DNA of 23,167 nt from an uncultured Faecalibacterium sp. (GTDB taxonomy: Bacteria; Bacillota; Clostridia; Oscillospirales; Ruminococcaceae): positions 1 to 23,167 of the forward strand of contig CAKSZE010000026.1 in NCBI GenBank assembly GCA_934525325.1. Direction: 5' to 3'. The notes below the pieces were generated by a model. It did no database searches. It was not told the origin of the DNA and saw only the letters and a list, made by a program, of their open reading frames with translations. Of this stretch, positions 6,471 to 14,164 are shown one piece after another. The first letter of the stretch is position 1. Each line of letters opens with the position of its first letter. Both the position numbers and the translations under genes were made by a program.

Positions 6471-7460
6471 TTAAATAAAGGTGCCGACCAGTGCGTTCAG
6501 ATCCGGCCCCAGCAGCATGGAACAAAGGCTGCCAACGATCATCAGCAGGATAAACGCGCCAATGCAGGCCGCAATGCTGACACCGCCCTGTGCGTTCAGC
6601 ACGGCGCGGCGCTGCTCCGGGTCCGGGAACTCGGCACGGATGCGGCGGATGCGTGCCGCTGCGCTGCGGCGGTAAAGCCACTTGCCATACAGCCCACGCA
6701 CCAGCATCAGCACAAAGCTGAGAAGGGACATGATGCGGCTCAGCACCACCAGTGTAGCGGCACTGATCCCGGCGGTCAGCGGACTGCCGGTGGTCTGCAT
6801 CATGCTAATTAAGGTGGGGGCGAACAGCAGCAGTTCTGCAGCCAGAAAGCCAAAGGCGGGCTTCCATGCCTTGCGATAGAAAAAGTAGAAGGGACCGAAC
6901 AGCAGTGCCGAAAAACTCATGGAGATCTTGGAATGACGCAGCTGCATCTGGCTGTAATCATTCAGATAGACCGGTGCAGCCGTGCCGATATAATCCACCC
7001 AGTCCTGATAAGGGACACCATCGATCAGCTCGTCCTTGCCAAAGGCCGCGCGCACGTTGCGGTGCACCGGGTCAACGACCTTTTCGGTAAAGTTTCGGTA
7101 CATTTCGTCCCGGTACATCCCGCTGTAATCAAAATCCCGGTTCTGCTCGGCGCTGGCGGCAGCACGGTCGTTGGGCTGCTCTGCGCTTTCGGGGGGCAGG
7201 GCAGCGCCGCAGCAGCGGCAGACGCTTTCGCTGCGCAGGGTACGCTCCCCACAGGCGGGGCAGGTGCGCAGCTGGGCATCCTGATAAGGAAATTTCCACT
7301 CGTAGCCTGCGCCATGGGCGGGGGCGTGGACGCACAGACCCATCTTCTCGTAACAGGTGCGGTGGTAGGGTGCACCGCAGTCCGGGCAGACCACGATGTC
7401 GTCCTGAAGGGTCAGCGGCTTGCCGCAGCCCTCACAGGGACAGCCATAATATTTCGGCAT
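6471..7460 (-). CDS. RING-like zinc-finger and DUF2628 membrane protein
   Basis: A 329-residue protein of unknown function. The N-terminus has a cysteine cluster resembling the prokaryotic RING finger family 1 (Prok-RING_1): C7, C9, C12, then CPDCGAPYHRTCY with C25, C28, H33, C36 and C43. A second zinc ribbon follows (CPACGERTL...CRCCGAAL, about residues 68-87). After a polar linker the C-terminal half matches the DUF2628 layout: LLFGPFYFFYRKAWKPAFGF, two further hydrophobic segments, the basic turn YGKWLYRRSAAARIRRIR, and a last membrane helix (about 297-318). AGGAGG lies 4-5 bp before the ATG. It is upstream of galU in the same direction. A cytoplasmic zinc domain tethered to the membrane is inferred. 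I propose no enzymatic activity. Confidence 0.85.
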   Translation of the reverse strand: MPKYYGCPCEGCGKPLTLQDDIVVCPDCGAPYHRTCYEKMGLCVHAPAHGAGYEWKFPYQDAQLRTCPACGERTLRSESVCRCCGAALPPESAEQPNDRAAASAEQNRDFDYSGMYRDEMYRNFTEKVVDPVHRNVRAAFGKDELIDGVPYQDWVDYIGTAAPVYLNDYSQMQLRHSKISMSFSALLFGPFYFFYRKAWKPAFGFLAAELLLFAPTLISMMQTTGSPLTAGISAATLVVLSRIMSLLSFVLMLVRGLYGKWLYRRSAAARIRRIRAEFPDPEQRRAVLNAQGGVSIAACIGAFILLMIVGSLCSMLLGPDLNALVGTFI

Positions 7461-7491
7461 GATATCCTCCTGTGAAATCGATCATACTGGT

Positions 7492-7520
7492 ATTATACTC
7501 CCCTGGGAATGAAAAGAAAA
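7492..7520 (-). promoter_or_regulatory. Possible promoter of the RING-like gene and galU
   Basis: A perfect minus-strand -10 TATAAT (7492-7497) lies about 30 bp before the gene. The -35 at 17 bp (TTTTCT) is weak. Confidence 0.4.
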
Positions 7521-7562
7521 GGTGAAAATCTTTAAAAATCCGGCAAGATAGTATTTTTCCTC

Positions 7563-7591
7563 TTTACTTTATCACAGATTCTCGGTATACT
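7563..7591 (+). promoter_or_regulatory. Promoter of prfB
   Basis: TTTACT (7563-7568) and TATACT (7586-7591) with a 17-bp spacer. The predicted leader is about 100 nt long. I see no strong secondary structure in it. Confidence 0.55.
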
Positions 7592-7699
7592 AATGAAGTA
7601 TCTGTGTATAAACTGTGTCTTTTGGCAGGGCGGAAAATACGCGCTGCCGGGGACATTATCTGTTATGATGGAAACCCTTGAACGAGAGGAACTTAGAGA

Positions 7700-8821
7700 A
7701 TGATCACGACTGATGAACTGAAAGTGCAGCTGGCCGAGCACGCCAAGGCCGTTAAGGACCTGGAAGAAGCACTGGCCATTGAAGCAAGCCGCAAGCGCGT
7801 GCAGGAGCTGGAGCACACCATGTCCCGCCCCGGCTTTTACGATGATGCCGAGCTGAGCAAGAAGGTGTTTGACGAGGTCGGCGACCTGAAGGGCAAGCTG
7901 AACCGCTTTGAAAAGCTGCAGGGTCTGTACGATGACGCCGAGACCATGCTGGAGATGCTGGACGAGGAGTACGACCCTGCCATGATCCCCGAGGCCGAGG
8001 AGGCCGTGAACACCGTGGGCAAAGCTGTGGAGGAGCTGCAGCTGATGACCATGCTGAACGGCGAATACGACCACAGCAACGCTATCCTTACCTTCCACGC
8101 TGGCACCGGCGGCACCGAGGCACAGGACTGGGCCGAGATGCTGTATCGTATGTATAATAAGTGGGCACAGGCACACGGCATGACCGTGGAGGTGTTGGAC
8201 TATCAGGACGGCGATGAAGCCGGTCTGAAGAGCGCCTCCATGATGGTCAAGGGTGCCAACGCCTACGGTCTGCTCAAGAGCGAGAACGGCGTGCACCGTC
8301 TGGTGCGTGTCTCTCCCTTTGATGCTAACGCCCGCCGCCAGACCAGCTTTGCCTCTCTGGAGGTCATGCCGGAGCTGGACAATACCATTCAGGTGGACAT
8401 CCGCCCCGAGGATATCGAGATGCAGGTGTACCGCTCCTCCGGCGCCGGCGGCCAGCACATCAATAAGACCTCTTCCGCTGTCCGTCTGATCCACAAGCCC
8501 ACCGGTATCGTGGTCAGCTGCCAGACCCAGCGCAGCCAGTTCCAGAACCGCGACTACGCTATGGAAATGCTGAAGGCAAAGCTCTACCAGATCGCCAAGC
8601 AGCAGCACATGGATAAGATCGATGACATCAAGGGCGTGCAGAACGAGATCGCATGGGGTCACCAGATCCGCAGCTATGTGTTCATGCCCTACACCATGGT
8701 CAAGGATCACCGCACCAACTACGAGACCGGCAACGTGGATGCCGTGATGGATGGCGATATCGATGAGTTCATCTTCGCCTACCTCAAGGCCGCCAGCCGC
8801 GGCGAGCTGCAGGACGCATAA
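7700..8821 (+). CDS. prfB: Peptide chain release factor 2
   Basis: A 373-residue RF2, which reads UGA and UAA stop codons in the ribosomal A site and triggers release of the finished peptide. The stop-codon-reading tripeptide SPF is at 205-207, the RF2 type rather than the RF1 PxT type. The catalytic GGQ is at 250-252 within RSSGAGGQHINKTSSAVRLIH. The N-terminal coiled-coil domain is intact from the ATG at 7700 (GAGAGGAA upstream). No in-frame UGA or shift site interrupts the first 50 codons, where many bacteria carry the autoregulatory +1 frameshift. It is followed by a terminator, so it is probably a single gene. Confidence 0.97.
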   Translation: MITTDELKVQLAEHAKAVKDLEEALAIEASRKRVQELEHTMSRPGFYDDAELSKKVFDEVGDLKGKLNRFEKLQGLYDDAETMLEMLDEEYDPAMIPEAEEAVNTVGKAVEELQLMTMLNGEYDHSNAILTFHAGTGGTEAQDWAEMLYRMYNKWAQAHGMTVEVLDYQDGDEAGLKSASMMVKGANAYGLLKSENGVHRLVRVSPFDANARRQTSFASLEVMPELDNTIQVDIRPEDIEMQVYRSSGAGGQHINKTSSAVRLIHKPTGIVVSCQTQRSQFQNRDYAMEMLKAKLYQIAKQQHMDKIDDIKGVQNEIAWGHQIRSYVFMPYTMVKDHRTNYETGNVDAVMDGDIDEFIFAYLKAASRGELQDA

Positions 8822-8843
8822 GCGCCTGTTCCTGTAAAACTAT

Positions 8844-8886
8844 AACCGCACCTGTGTCCATTTTGGGATGCAGGTGCGGTTTTTTC
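8844..8886 (+). terminator. Terminator of prfB
   Basis: An 11-bp stem AACCGCACCTG with CAGGTGCGGTT around a 16-nt loop, followed by six T. It overlaps none of the spoIVB coding sequence with the start I chose. Confidence 0.9.
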
Positions 8887-8936
8887 GTCCTTTTCTGCAC
8901 ATACTAACCCCGAAAAATGCGCAGGGAGGCCGTAAA

Positions 8937-10160
8937 ATGTCCAAGCACAGCATCATCCGGTGGGGTAAGATCATGAGTGCCTATCTGCTGGTGGCCGCTG
9001 TGGCGGCGCTGGGCTGGCTGTGGTGCGCCCTGCCGGAGCAGGTCTATCTGGAACCGGAACAGCCGCTCATGCTGCCGCGCTTTGGCTGGGTGGAGCCGCT
9101 GCGTGGGCACGGCAGCCGCAACGTGGCAAGCACCCGGGCGGCGGGCAACTATCAGACCACGCTGGCGCTGGGCGGCTGGCTGCCGGTCAAGACCATCCGC
9201 GCCACCGTGATGCAGCGCCCCACGGTCACAGTATGCGGCACGCCCTTTGGGGTGAAGATGTTCTCAGAGGGTGCGCTTGTGGTGGGCTTTTCCGAGGTGC
9301 ATACCGCCGCCGGTACGGTGAACCCCGCAAAGCAGGCCGGGCTGCGGTTGGGCGACCGGGTCATCCGCATGGGGAACACCGTCACCGAGACCAACGAGCA
9401 GGTCCATGCCGCGCTGGAAGCCGCTGCCGGTGCGGCGGTGGAGGTGGTCTACGTCCGCAAGGGCGAGCAGCGGCAGACCACCCTTTTGCCGGTGTGGGAT
9501 ACCCAGAACGCCCAGTGGAGGGCAGGGATGTGGGTGCGGGATTCCTCTGCCGGGGTGGGCACTTTGACCTTTGTGGACGCGCAGGCCGGGGTGTTTGCCG
9601 GGCTGGGTCACCCCATCAGCGACAGCGACACCGGTGAGCAGGTCGCCCTGCGCAGCGGCGAGGTCGTGGCCTGCCAGATCGTGGGCTGCACCGGCGGCAC
9701 CGCCGGCAGCCCCGGGGAACTGAAGGGAAAATTTATCAGTGACCACGCCCTTGGCAGGATCTGCATCAACGGCGAAAACGGCGTCTACGGCACGGTAAGC
9801 ACCGCCATTGCGGGTCAGCAGACGGAGCTTGCCTTTGCGCAGGAGGTGCTGCCCGGCGCGGCAGAGATATTGACCACTACCAGCGGCGAAACGCCCCGCA
9901 GCTACCGCGTCTATATTGAAAAGGTGAACGATGCCGACCCGCGCCGCAACATGGTGCTGCGCGTCACCGACCCGGCACTGCTGGCACAGACCGGCGGCAT
10001 CGTGCAGGGGATGAGCGGCAGTCCCATCCTGCAAAACGGGCGGTTGGTGGGTGCGGTGACCCATGTGCTGGTCAACGACCCGACACGAGGCTACGGCATT
10101 TTTGCACAAACCATGCTGGAACAGGCACATTCCGTGCCCGGAACGGACGCGGCAGCATAA
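8937..10160 (+). CDS. spoIVB: SpoIVB-type signalling serine peptidase (S55)
   Basis: A 407-residue PDZ-containing peptidase. In spore formers, SpoIVB is released from the forespore and triggers pro-sigma-K processing. One N-terminal membrane segment (about residues 13-30) is followed by a PDZ domain (about 105-180, including AGLRLGDRVIRMGN). The S55 peptidase domain follows. The triad is visible: His225 in GLGHP, Asp345 in VTDPALL, and Ser360 in GGIVQGMSGSPI. The Asp-to-Ser spacing of 15 equals that of Bacillus SpoIVB. I chose the ATG at 8937 (GGGAGG upstream) because the earlier in-frame ATG at 8868 lies inside the prfB terminator. spo0A follows after 119 bp, the arrangement conserved in endospore formers. 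Confidence 0.92.
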   Translation: MSKHSIIRWGKIMSAYLLVAAVAALGWLWCALPEQVYLEPEQPLMLPRFGWVEPLRGHGSRNVASTRAAGNYQTTLALGGWLPVKTIRATVMQRPTVTVCGTPFGVKMFSEGALVVGFSEVHTAAGTVNPAKQAGLRLGDRVIRMGNTVTETNEQVHAALEAAAGAAVEVVYVRKGEQRQTTLLPVWDTQNAQWRAGMWVRDSSAGVGTLTFVDAQAGVFAGLGHPISDSDTGEQVALRSGEVVACQIVGCTGGTAGSPGELKGKFISDHALGRICINGENGVYGTVSTAIAGQQTELAFAQEVLPGAAEILTTTSGETPRSYRVYIEKVNDADPRRNMVLRVTDPALLAQTGGIVQGMSGSPILQNGRLVGAVTHVLVNDPTRGYGIFAQTMLEQAHSVPGTDAAA

Positions 10161-10186
10161 AAAAGTAGGACATTCGAGCAAAATTT

Positions 10187-10232
10187 CCATAATTTCCCAA
10201 AATAAACCGTTGAACTGTCTGGAAAATTATGG
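10187..10232. repeat. Inverted repeat overlapping the spo0A promoter
   Basis: CCATAATTTCCC (10187-10198) and GGAAAATTATGG (10221-10232) match at 11 of 12 positions. The right arm fills most of the spacer and ends directly at the -10. The position suggests an operator. A hairpin acting on spoIVB read-through RNA is the alternative. Confidence 0.55.
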
Positions 10233-10238
10233 TAAAAT
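10210..10238 (+). promoter_or_regulatory. Sigma-A-type promoter of spo0A
   Basis: TTGAAC (10210-10215) and TAAAAT (10233-10238) with a 17-bp spacer, 41 bp before the spo0A ATG. I did not find a clear sigma-H promoter or a standard 0A box nearby. Confidence 0.65.
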
Positions 10239-10279
10239 CCATGGTATTAAAGGAACTGCACACATTGGAGGAAACAACC

Positions 10280-11038
10280 ATGGATAAAGTGAGATTCTTG
10301 ATGTCGGATACCGGTGCTCAGATCACAGAAGCCTGCCGCGAGGCGCTGGAGCAAAAGGGCGTGGAAGTGACCGTTGTGGAAAAGGATGGAAACAAGGTTT
10401 TACAGAAGATGCTGGCCGTTCACCCGCAGGTAGTGCTGCTGGACGCCTTTATGCCCGGGCTGGACGCGCTGGCGGTCAAGCAGCGCTACAACGCCGCAGG
10501 GGAGCGCCACACCTCGTTTTTCGTCACCGGCGCGTTCCAGAGCGAGGAAATGGTACAGGAACTGCTGGACGAGGGCTTTGCCTACTATTTCGTCAAGCCT
10601 TTTGATGAAAGCGTCCTTGCGGCCCGGGTGCTCAAGGCAGCCAGCGGACAGGAAAAGCACCTGCTCCACACCAGTGTGGACAGCGACGAGTTAACCGTCA
10701 CCGAAATACTGCACCAGATCGGCGTGCCCGCCCACATCAAGGGCTACCAGTTCCTGCGGGATGCCATCCTGCTCACCATGAACGAGCCGGAGTACATCAA
10801 CGCCGTGACCAAGCGCCTGTACCCGGAAATCGCCAAGAAAAACGGCACCACCGCCAGCCGCGTGGAGCGTGCCATCCGCCACGCCATCGAGGTGGCGTGG
10901 GACAGGGGAGATGTGGATACCCTCAACAGCTACTTCGGCTATACCATCCATAACCTGCGTGGCAAACCCACCAACAGCGAGTTTATTGCAATGATAGCTG
11001 ATAAGATGCGGCTGGATAAGCGGCAGCGGGTGGGATAA
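10280..11038 (+). CDS. spo0A: Sporulation master regulator Spo0A
   Basis: A 252-residue response regulator that controls entry into sporulation and other stationary-phase choices. The receiver (about 1-120) keeps the phospho-acceptor Asp55 (VVLLDAFMP), Thr83 (FFVTGAF) and Lys106 (YFVKPFD). The acidic pocket is reduced: the usual Asp-Asp pair reads Ser9-Asp10-Thr11, so only one Asp remains. The C-terminal DNA-binding domain (about 140-250) is highly conserved: [34 protein letters not shown], and [17 protein letters not shown]. The ATG at 10280 has GGAGG 8 bp upstream, and the earlier in-frame ATGs overlap the promoter. It is preceded by spoIVB and followed by a terminator. Confidence 0.95.
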   Translation: MDKVRFLMSDTGAQITEACREALEQKGVEVTVVEKDGNKVLQKMLAVHPQVVLLDAFMPGLDALAVKQRYNAAGERHTSFFVTGAFQSEEMVQELLDEGFAYYFVKPFDESVLAARVLKAASGQEKHLLHTSVDSDELTVTEILHQIGVPAHIKGYQFLRDAILLTMNEPEYINAVTKRLYPEIAKKNGTTASRVERAIRHAIEVAWDRGDVDTLNSYFGYTIHNLRGKPTNSEFIAMIADKMRLDKRQRVG

Positions 11039-11092
11039 ACAAGCAGGAAAAACAGAAACGGGGATACTATTATAGAAAGCGCGGGATGCTCC

Positions 11093-11125
11093 AAAGGCTT
11101 CATCTGAAAAGGTGGAGCCTTTTCT
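11093..11125 (+). terminator. Terminator of spo0A
   Basis: AAAGGCTTCA pairs with TGGAGCCTTT (one G-U pair) across a 10-nt loop, with a T-rich tail that continues into the next promoter. Confidence 0.75.
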
Positions 11126-11127
11126 CT

Positions 11128-11155
11128 TTGCATTTTCCCTCCCATCTGGTACAAT
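11128..11155 (+). promoter_or_regulatory. Promoter of the DNA alkylation repair gene
   Basis: TTGCAT (11128-11133) and TACAAT (11150-11155) with a 16-bp spacer. The predicted start near 11162 leaves a leader of about 16 nt, which excludes the in-frame upstream ATGs as starts. Confidence 0.55.
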
Positions 11156-11177
11156 GATGCAGAAGGGAAGTGACAAA

Positions 11178-11897
11178 ATGCCGGAAGTGGATGTGATCCG
11201 TGCGCAGCTGTTTGCGCTGCAGGATAAGGAATATCAGATCTTTTACAGCCGCCTGATGCCCACCCTGCCACCGGAAACGGTGATCGGGGTGCGGGTGCCG
11301 CTGCTGCGTAAGCTGGCAAAACAGCTGGCAGATACCCCGGAAGCGGAGACATTTCTGCAAGAACTACCGCATTTTTATTATGAAGAAAACGCCCTCCATG
11401 CTTTTCTGCTGGAGCCTGTCCGGGACTATGGCGCAGCGCTGGCGGCAACTGAGCGCTTTTTGCCCTATGTGGATAACTGGGCAGTCTGCGATAGCTTCAG
11501 CCCCAAGGTGTTTGCGCAGCATAAGCCGGAACTGCTGACCGCTATCCGGCGCTGGCTGAGCTCTGACCGAACGTATACTGTGCGCTACGGGATCGGGATG
11601 CTGATGCGGTATTATCTGGACGATGCTTTCCGGTCGGAATATCTGGCTTGGGTTGCGGCGGTGCACAGCGAAGAATACTATGTCAATATGATGCGGGCGT
11701 GGTATTTTGCCACGGCACTGGCAAAGCAGCCCGCAGCGGCACTGCCGTGGCTGACTGAAGAGCGGCTGGACGTGTGGACGCACAACAAGACCATCCAGAA
11801 AGCGGTGGAAAGCTACCGCATCCCCCCGGAACAAAAGCAGGCTTTGCGGGCACTGCGCATTCGTTCACAAAAGCTTTGCGAAGAACGGCGCGTTTGA
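11178..11897 (+). CDS. AlkD-like DNA alkylation repair protein
   Basis: A 239-residue, mostly helical protein of the DNA alkylation repair (AlkD-like, HEAT-repeat) family. Members of this family can excise alkylated bases. Family blocks visible are GVRVPLLRKLAKQL, YVDNWAVCDSFSPK (with the conserved Asp-Asn-Trp), YYVNMMRAWYFATALAK, and THNKTIQKAVESYRI. The ATG at 11178 (AAGGGAAG upstream) fits the promoter better than in-frame ATGs at 11112 and 11154. It sits alone between spo0A and the pyrH operon. Activity on a particular lesion is not shown by the sequence. Confidence 0.88.
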   Translation: MPEVDVIRAQLFALQDKEYQIFYSRLMPTLPPETVIGVRVPLLRKLAKQLADTPEAETFLQELPHFYYEENALHAFLLEPVRDYGAALAATERFLPYVDNWAVCDSFSPKVFAQHKPELLTAIRRWLSSDRTYTVRYGIGMLMRYYLDDAFRSEYLAWVAAVHSEEYYVNMMRAWYFATALAKQPAAALPWLTEERLDVWTHNKTIQKAVESYRIPPEQKQALRALRIRSQKLCEERRV

Positions 11898-11900
11898 CTG

Positions 11901-11929
11901 TTTACATTGTGGGAGTTTTATTGTAAAAT
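11901..11929 (+). promoter_or_regulatory. Promoter of the pyrH-to-polC cluster
   Basis: TTTACA (11901-11906) and TAAAAT (11924-11929) with a 17-bp spacer, about 60 bp before the pyrH start. Confidence 0.6.
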
Positions 11930-11988
11930 ATAGTATAGTAAAAATGCCGGGCTATCCGGCGAAAGATAAAACAGGTGGTGTTTGGATT

Positions 11989-12699
11989 ATGGCATTGAAA
12001 TATAAGCGTATCCTTTTGAAGATCAGCGGCGAAGCGCTGGGCGGCGAAAAGGGCATGGGCTTTGACGAGCCCACCATGGACGCCATTTGCGGCGGCGTAA
12101 AAAAGGCTCACGAACTTGGCGTGCAGATCGGCATCGTGGTGGGCGGCGGCAACTTCTGGCGCGGCCGCTCCAGCGGTAAGATGGAGCGCACGCTGGCCGA
12201 TAAGATCGGTATGCTGGCTACGGTAATGAACGCACTGGCTGTCTCTGATAAGCTGGAGCAGCTGGGTGTGCCCACCGAGGTGTTCACCTCGATCACCATG
12301 CCGCAGGTGGCTCCTGCCTTTACCCGCAAGGACGCCCTGCGCGCCATGGATGAGGGCAAGATCGCTGTGTTCGGCGGCGGCACCGGCAACCCCTTCTTCT
12401 CTACCGATACGGCTACCGCCCTGCGCGCCGTGGAGGTGAGTGCCGATGTGATGTTCAAGGCGACCATGGTGGACGGCGTTTACGATAAGGACCCCCACAA
12501 GTACCCGGATGCCAAAAAGTACGATACTCTTACCTTTACCAAGGTGCTGGAGGATCAGCTGGCCGTTATGGACGGTACCGCAGCTACCCTGTGCCGCGAC
12601 AACAAGCTGCCCATTCTGGTGTTTGATTTGGCCGACCCGGACAACATCGCACGGGCTGTGCAGGGCGAAAACGTGGGCACACTGGTCTACGAGGGCTGA
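11989..12699 (+). CDS. pyrH: Uridylate kinase (UMP kinase)
   Basis: A 236-residue enzyme of the amino-acid-kinase fold that phosphorylates UMP to UDP with ATP, a step of pyrimidine nucleotide synthesis. Signatures are RILLKISGEALGG at the N-terminus, IGIVVGGGNFWRG, DKIGMLATVMNALA, AVFGGGTGNPFFSTDTAT and VDGVYDKDP. I chose the ATG at 11989 on family length and AGGTGG upstream. An in-frame ATG at 11944 adds 15 unconserved residues. It is the first gene of the long cluster. The usual upstream rpsB-tsf pair is absent. Confidence 0.97.
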   Translation: MALKYKRILLKISGEALGGEKGMGFDEPTMDAICGGVKKAHELGVQIGIVVGGGNFWRGRSSGKMERTLADKIGMLATVMNALAVSDKLEQLGVPTEVFTSITMPQVAPAFTRKDALRAMDEGKIAVFGGGTGNPFFSTDTATALRAVEVSADVMFKATMVDGVYDKDPHKYPDAKKYDTLTFTKVLEDQLAVMDGTAATLCRDNKLPILVFDLADPDNIARAVQGENVGTLVYEG

Positions 12700-12802
12700 G
12701 CATAGCGCCCCGGTGCAACTGCATACGATTGGATAGAGCAGCAGCGGCGCAGTGCGCTGCCTGCATGGATCAATAGAATAAAGAAACAGGAGAACAACGA
12801 CA

Positions 12803-13357
12803 ATGAGCAGCAACACCAAGGTTTTCGAAGATAAGATGAAGAGCTCTGTGGAGCACCTGAGCCGCGAGCTGGCCGCTGTGCGCGCAGGCCGTGCAAACCC
12901 CGCTGTGCTGGATAAGGTCCTTGTGGACTACTACGGCGCCCCCACCCCCATCCAGCAGGTGGCCGCTGTGGCCGTCTCTGAGGCACGCACCCTCACCATT
13001 ACCCCTTGGGACCGCACCCTGCTGCGTCCCATCAGCAAGGCGATCATGGCCAGCGATGTGGGCATCACCCCCATTGATGACGGCGTTACCATCCGCCTGA
13101 ACTTCCCCGCACCCAACGAGGAGCGCCGCAAGCAGCTGGCAAAGGAAGTCTCCAAGCTGGGCGAGGACGCCAAGGTTGCCGTGCGTAACGTGCGCCGTGA
13201 CGCCATGGATAAGGCCAAGGCCATGAAGAAGGCCGGTGAGCTGACCGAGGACACCCAGAAGACCATGGAAGAGGATGTCCAGAAGCTGACCGATAAGTAT
13301 ATCAAGAATATTGATGCTGCCGTGGAAGAAAAGCAGAAGGAAATCATGGCCGTCTGA
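12803..13357 (+). CDS. frr: Ribosome recycling factor
   Basis: A 184-residue RRF, which with EF-G splits post-termination ribosomes. The length is typical. Conserved blocks are SVEHLSRELAAVRAGRANPAVLDKV, VDYYGAPTPIQQVA, and RTLTITPWDRTLLRPISKAI. The C-terminal helix is KLTDKYIKNIDAAVEEKQKEIM. AGGAGA lies upstream of the ATG. There is a 103-bp gap after pyrH in which I see no terminator. Confidence 0.97.
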   Translation: MSSNTKVFEDKMKSSVEHLSRELAAVRAGRANPAVLDKVLVDYYGAPTPIQQVAAVAVSEARTLTITPWDRTLLRPISKAIMASDVGITPIDDGVTIRLNFPAPNEERRKQLAKEVSKLGEDAKVAVRNVRRDAMDKAKAMKKAGELTEDTQKTMEEDVQKLTDKYIKNIDAAVEEKQKEIMAV

Positions 13358-13384
13358 TCTGCAGCACACAATAACAATTGGGAG

Positions 13385-13420
13385 GTGCCGTGCGCTGGTG
13401 AAAGGTGCGCGGCACTTTTT
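13385..13420 (+). terminator. Terminator-like hairpin between frr and uppS
   Basis: GTGCCG-TGCGC pairs imperfectly (small bulge) with GCGCGGCAC and is followed by five T, right in the middle of an otherwise co-directional cluster. It may lower uppS and downstream expression relative to frr. A near-palindrome GCAGGGCAGCCCTGC (13421-13435) follows. Confidence 0.5.
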
Positions 13421-13450
13421 GCAGGGCAGCCCTGCTGCCGGGAGGTATAA

Positions 13451-14164
13451 ATGGCACACCCCAAAGAATTTGCCGAGGGGCTTTCCATCGGCATCATCAT
13501 GGACGGCAATGGCCGCTGGGCGAAAAACCGCGGTCTGCCCCGCACCGCAGGACATAAGAAGGGTGCGGCGGTGTTCAAGGATATTGCAAACTATTGCGAT
13601 GAACTTGGCGTAGCATCGGTATACTTCTATGCTTTCTCTACCGAGAACTGGAAGCGCCCGCTGGAAGAGGTGGGTGCCATCATGAAGCTGTTCGCCCAGT
13701 ACCTCATCGAGGGCTTTGACTACAAGAACCGCAATATCCGTATTAAGTTCTTAGGCGACCGCACCGCACTGGATCCCAAACTGCAAAAGATGATGAACGA
13801 GCTGGAAGGGGACTCTGCCTGCAAGACCGGCATGACCCTGAACATCGCCATCAACTACGGCGGCCGCCCGGAGATCGTGCGGGCAGCACAGCAGCTGGCT
13901 GCAAAGGCTGCGGCAGGCCAGATCCGCCCCGAGGATATCAACGAGCAGATGATGAGCGATGCCATGTACACCGCCGGACAGAAGGACCCGGACTTTATCC
14001 TGCGTCCCAGCGGAGAAAAACGGCTGTCCAACTTCATGCTCTGGCAGGCCGCCTATTCGGAGCTGGTGGAGATGGATGTGCTCTGGCCGGACTTTACCCG
14101 CGCCGATCTGGACACCGCCATTGAGGAGTTCAACCACCGCAGCCGCCGGTTCGGCGGCATCTGA
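13451..14164 (+). CDS. uppS: Undecaprenyl (isoprenyl) diphosphate synthase
   Basis: A 237-residue cis-prenyltransferase that builds the long lipid carrier for peptidoglycan and other envelope polymers from FPP and IPP. Catalytic Asp18 lies in IIMDGNGRWAK. Other family blocks are YFYAFSTENWKRP, LNIAINYGGRPEIV, and DFILRPSGEKRLSNFMLWQ. The late block is AYSELVEMDVLWPDF. GGGAGG precedes the ATG. It is grouped with cdsA, dxr, rseP and ispG, and its substrate IPP derives from the MEP route encoded nearby. Confidence 0.97.
   Translation: MAHPKEFAEGLSIGIIMDGNGRWAKNRGLPRTAGHKKGAAVFKDIANYCDELGVASVYFYAFSTENWKRPLEEVGAIMKLFAQYLIEGFDYKNRNIRIKFLGDRTALDPKLQKMMNELEGDSACKTGMTLNIAINYGGRPEIVRAAQQLAAKAAAGQIRPEDINEQMMSDAMYTAGQKDPDFILRPSGEKRLSNFMLWQAAYSELVEMDVLWPDFTRADLDTAIEEFNHRSRRFGGI

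Noticed and set aside
5472..6812. A 446-codon plus-strand open frame over galU and the RING-like gene
   Set aside because: It runs through two recognised minus-strand genes and a terminator, has no ribosome site, and its composition is typical of antisense frames in GC-rich DNA.
10168..10185. A TCGAA-like string upstream of spo0A, considered as a 0A box
   Set aside because: It does not fit the TGNCGAA spacing.
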